64,000 bases of DNA, taken from the NCBI GenBank assembly GCA_030849805.1, contig JASANZ010002270.1, positions 122,242 to 186,241 on the forward strand, in the 5' to 3' direction. The notes under the pieces are model-generated. The model ran no database searches and had not been told where the DNA came from. It was given only the letters and a program-made list of their open reading frames with translations. Source of the stretch: Sergeia podlipaevii. Taxonomy: Eukaryota > Euglenozoa > Kinetoplastea > Trypanosomatida > Trypanosomatidae. Of the stretch, positions 62,982 through 64,000 are shown piece by piece (position 1 is the stretch's first letter; every line of letters begins with the position of its first letter). A program made the position numbers and the translations under genes.

Positions 62982-64000
62982 TTGTATGTATATCTATATA
63001 TGTGTGTGTGAGTGCCCTTTAAATTGTATTTTTGTAGACCGTTCACTTTATCATCTGTGCGATGCATTTATGAGAGAAAGAAGGGGTATGGTAATTGGAA
63101 TACAGATGTTTTTTCTTTTCTTTCTTTATTTATTATTTTTTATTTTGTTTGTTAGAGAGCGCAAAGAATTTACGGTGGATGGGCTTGCATATTATGTATG
63201 TGTGCTCATTTTAAGAGGCTTATTTTTTTTATATTTGCTACGGGAAAATCAAGAATATGGAATGCAATATGGATGATGAAAGGAAAATTAGTGGGCCTAT
63301 CAACTGCCTTTTTTTTTTGATTCTTGACAATTCCCTTTATGCTTTTCTCTGCTTAAGCAAGTTTTAATGCGAACCTCTTTTGTTCTTTTCTTTTCTGTGC
63401 TCGTGGTATGATCGCTACTTCTTTTTTGTTTGTTTGTTTGAAAGTGATGGCGCTATCTGTTATTGTCCCCCCTCTCCTCCCCTCCCCTCCCCTCCCTCCT
63501 TCTCTTCCTTTTTAACGAAATTGAACAAGACAAGGAAGGTTAAATGCCTTCATAGCAAAACTATTTTCCTTTTTAATTTTTTTGTTGTTGTTATGTGTGT
63601 GTGTGTGTGTATGTTTTGTAATCATGTAAGTCTTACGCTGTTTTATTTTTTTATCTATCTTTTTAATTTTTGTACTGTTAGCATATGCTTGTCATATCTT
63701 TATGCCGCTTTTTTTTTTGTGTGTGTGCGTGCGCATTTTTGTGGAGATTTACCAAAGTGGAGCAAAACAGTATTAGACAAATCGGTGTTGAACTGATGTT
63801 TTTTAAAACTTTTCTTTCGTTGTTGTTGCATTTTTGAGGTGGGGGGTTAACGCTGACACTTTTTTTTTGTTTTGTGTGTGTGTGCATTTTTGATGTTGCT
63901 TTATAATTTTATCTTGTCCTCACCCTTATTTTTCTATGCACTTCCTTTCTTTTTTTTTTTTAGTGTGAAGCTGCTACTTTGTTTATTCGCTATTTTTTTC

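Larger units (their letters stand above)
61229..64000. other. Non-coding region to the window end (2.8 kb)
   Basis: Probable 3' UTR of copy 3 and upstream region of a gene beyond the window. It has (TA)n at 61259-61282 and 62959-62981, a long (GT)n at 62043-62098, a hairpin at 62551-62572, a CCCTC-type C/T tract at 63467-63500 and many polyT runs. No supported gene is seen. Confidence 0.6.

Overview
The window looks like a stretch of a trypanosomatid (kinetoplastid protist) nuclear chromosome. All twenty protein genes I can support lie on the + strand, none has an intron, and they are separated by T-rich spacers. Most genes are preceded by a polypyrimidine run and an AG, the layout expected for spliced-leader trans-splicing inside one polycistronic transcription unit. 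TAA, TAG and TGA all end genes here, so the standard code applies. No strand switch, tRNA, rRNA, transposon or CRISPR array was seen. The frequent Gln/Ala/Gly/Ser-rich inserts and the many (TA)n, (GT)n and polyT tracts do not point to a particular genus, and I do not assign one.

Left part (1-27 kb): a mitochondrial ribosomal uS15-like protein (possibly truncated by the window edge); a MORN-repeat protein with a WW-like segment; a small basic protein of unknown function; an RWDD1/Gir2-like RWD protein; a mitochondrial DnaJ-type zinc-finger protein whose J region lacks HPD; CTP synthase; a two-span membrane protein; a second MORN-repeat protein; an N-anchored SMP-domain (Mmm1/TEX2-like) lipid-transfer candidate; a TUTase-type nucleotidyltransferase; a 1316-residue protein with an ITFG2-like start; and a low-complexity protein of unknown function.

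Middle part (27-40 kb): a kinesin with an insertion of about 95 residues just after its P-loop; a short Rrp5 made of the C-terminal half only; the HEAT-repeat scaffold subunit of PP2A; an unidentified protein with a winged-helix-like segment; and a Hikeshi/OPI10 homologue.

Right part (40-64 kb): gene density falls sharply. Only three genes occupy 24 kb, separated by 2.7-4.1 kb of non-coding, pyrimidine-rich DNA. The three are diverged tandem paralogues of one family that I do not recognise. They share an N-terminal Gly-x-x-Pro-Ser/Thr motif (a myristoylation-like start in two of them), seven ordered conserved blocks and a long Gln-rich tail. In the middle copy the codon at the conserved initiator position reads AGG instead of ATG. 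This family, with its very long flanking regions, is the best candidate for an undescribed system in the window.

The genes do not form a functional operon. As is usual in this lineage, neighbours are unrelated, and expression is expected to be set after transcription through UTRs. Start codons below were chosen as the first in-frame ATG after the likely splice acceptor. All identifications are from reading motifs by eye; no database search was run.
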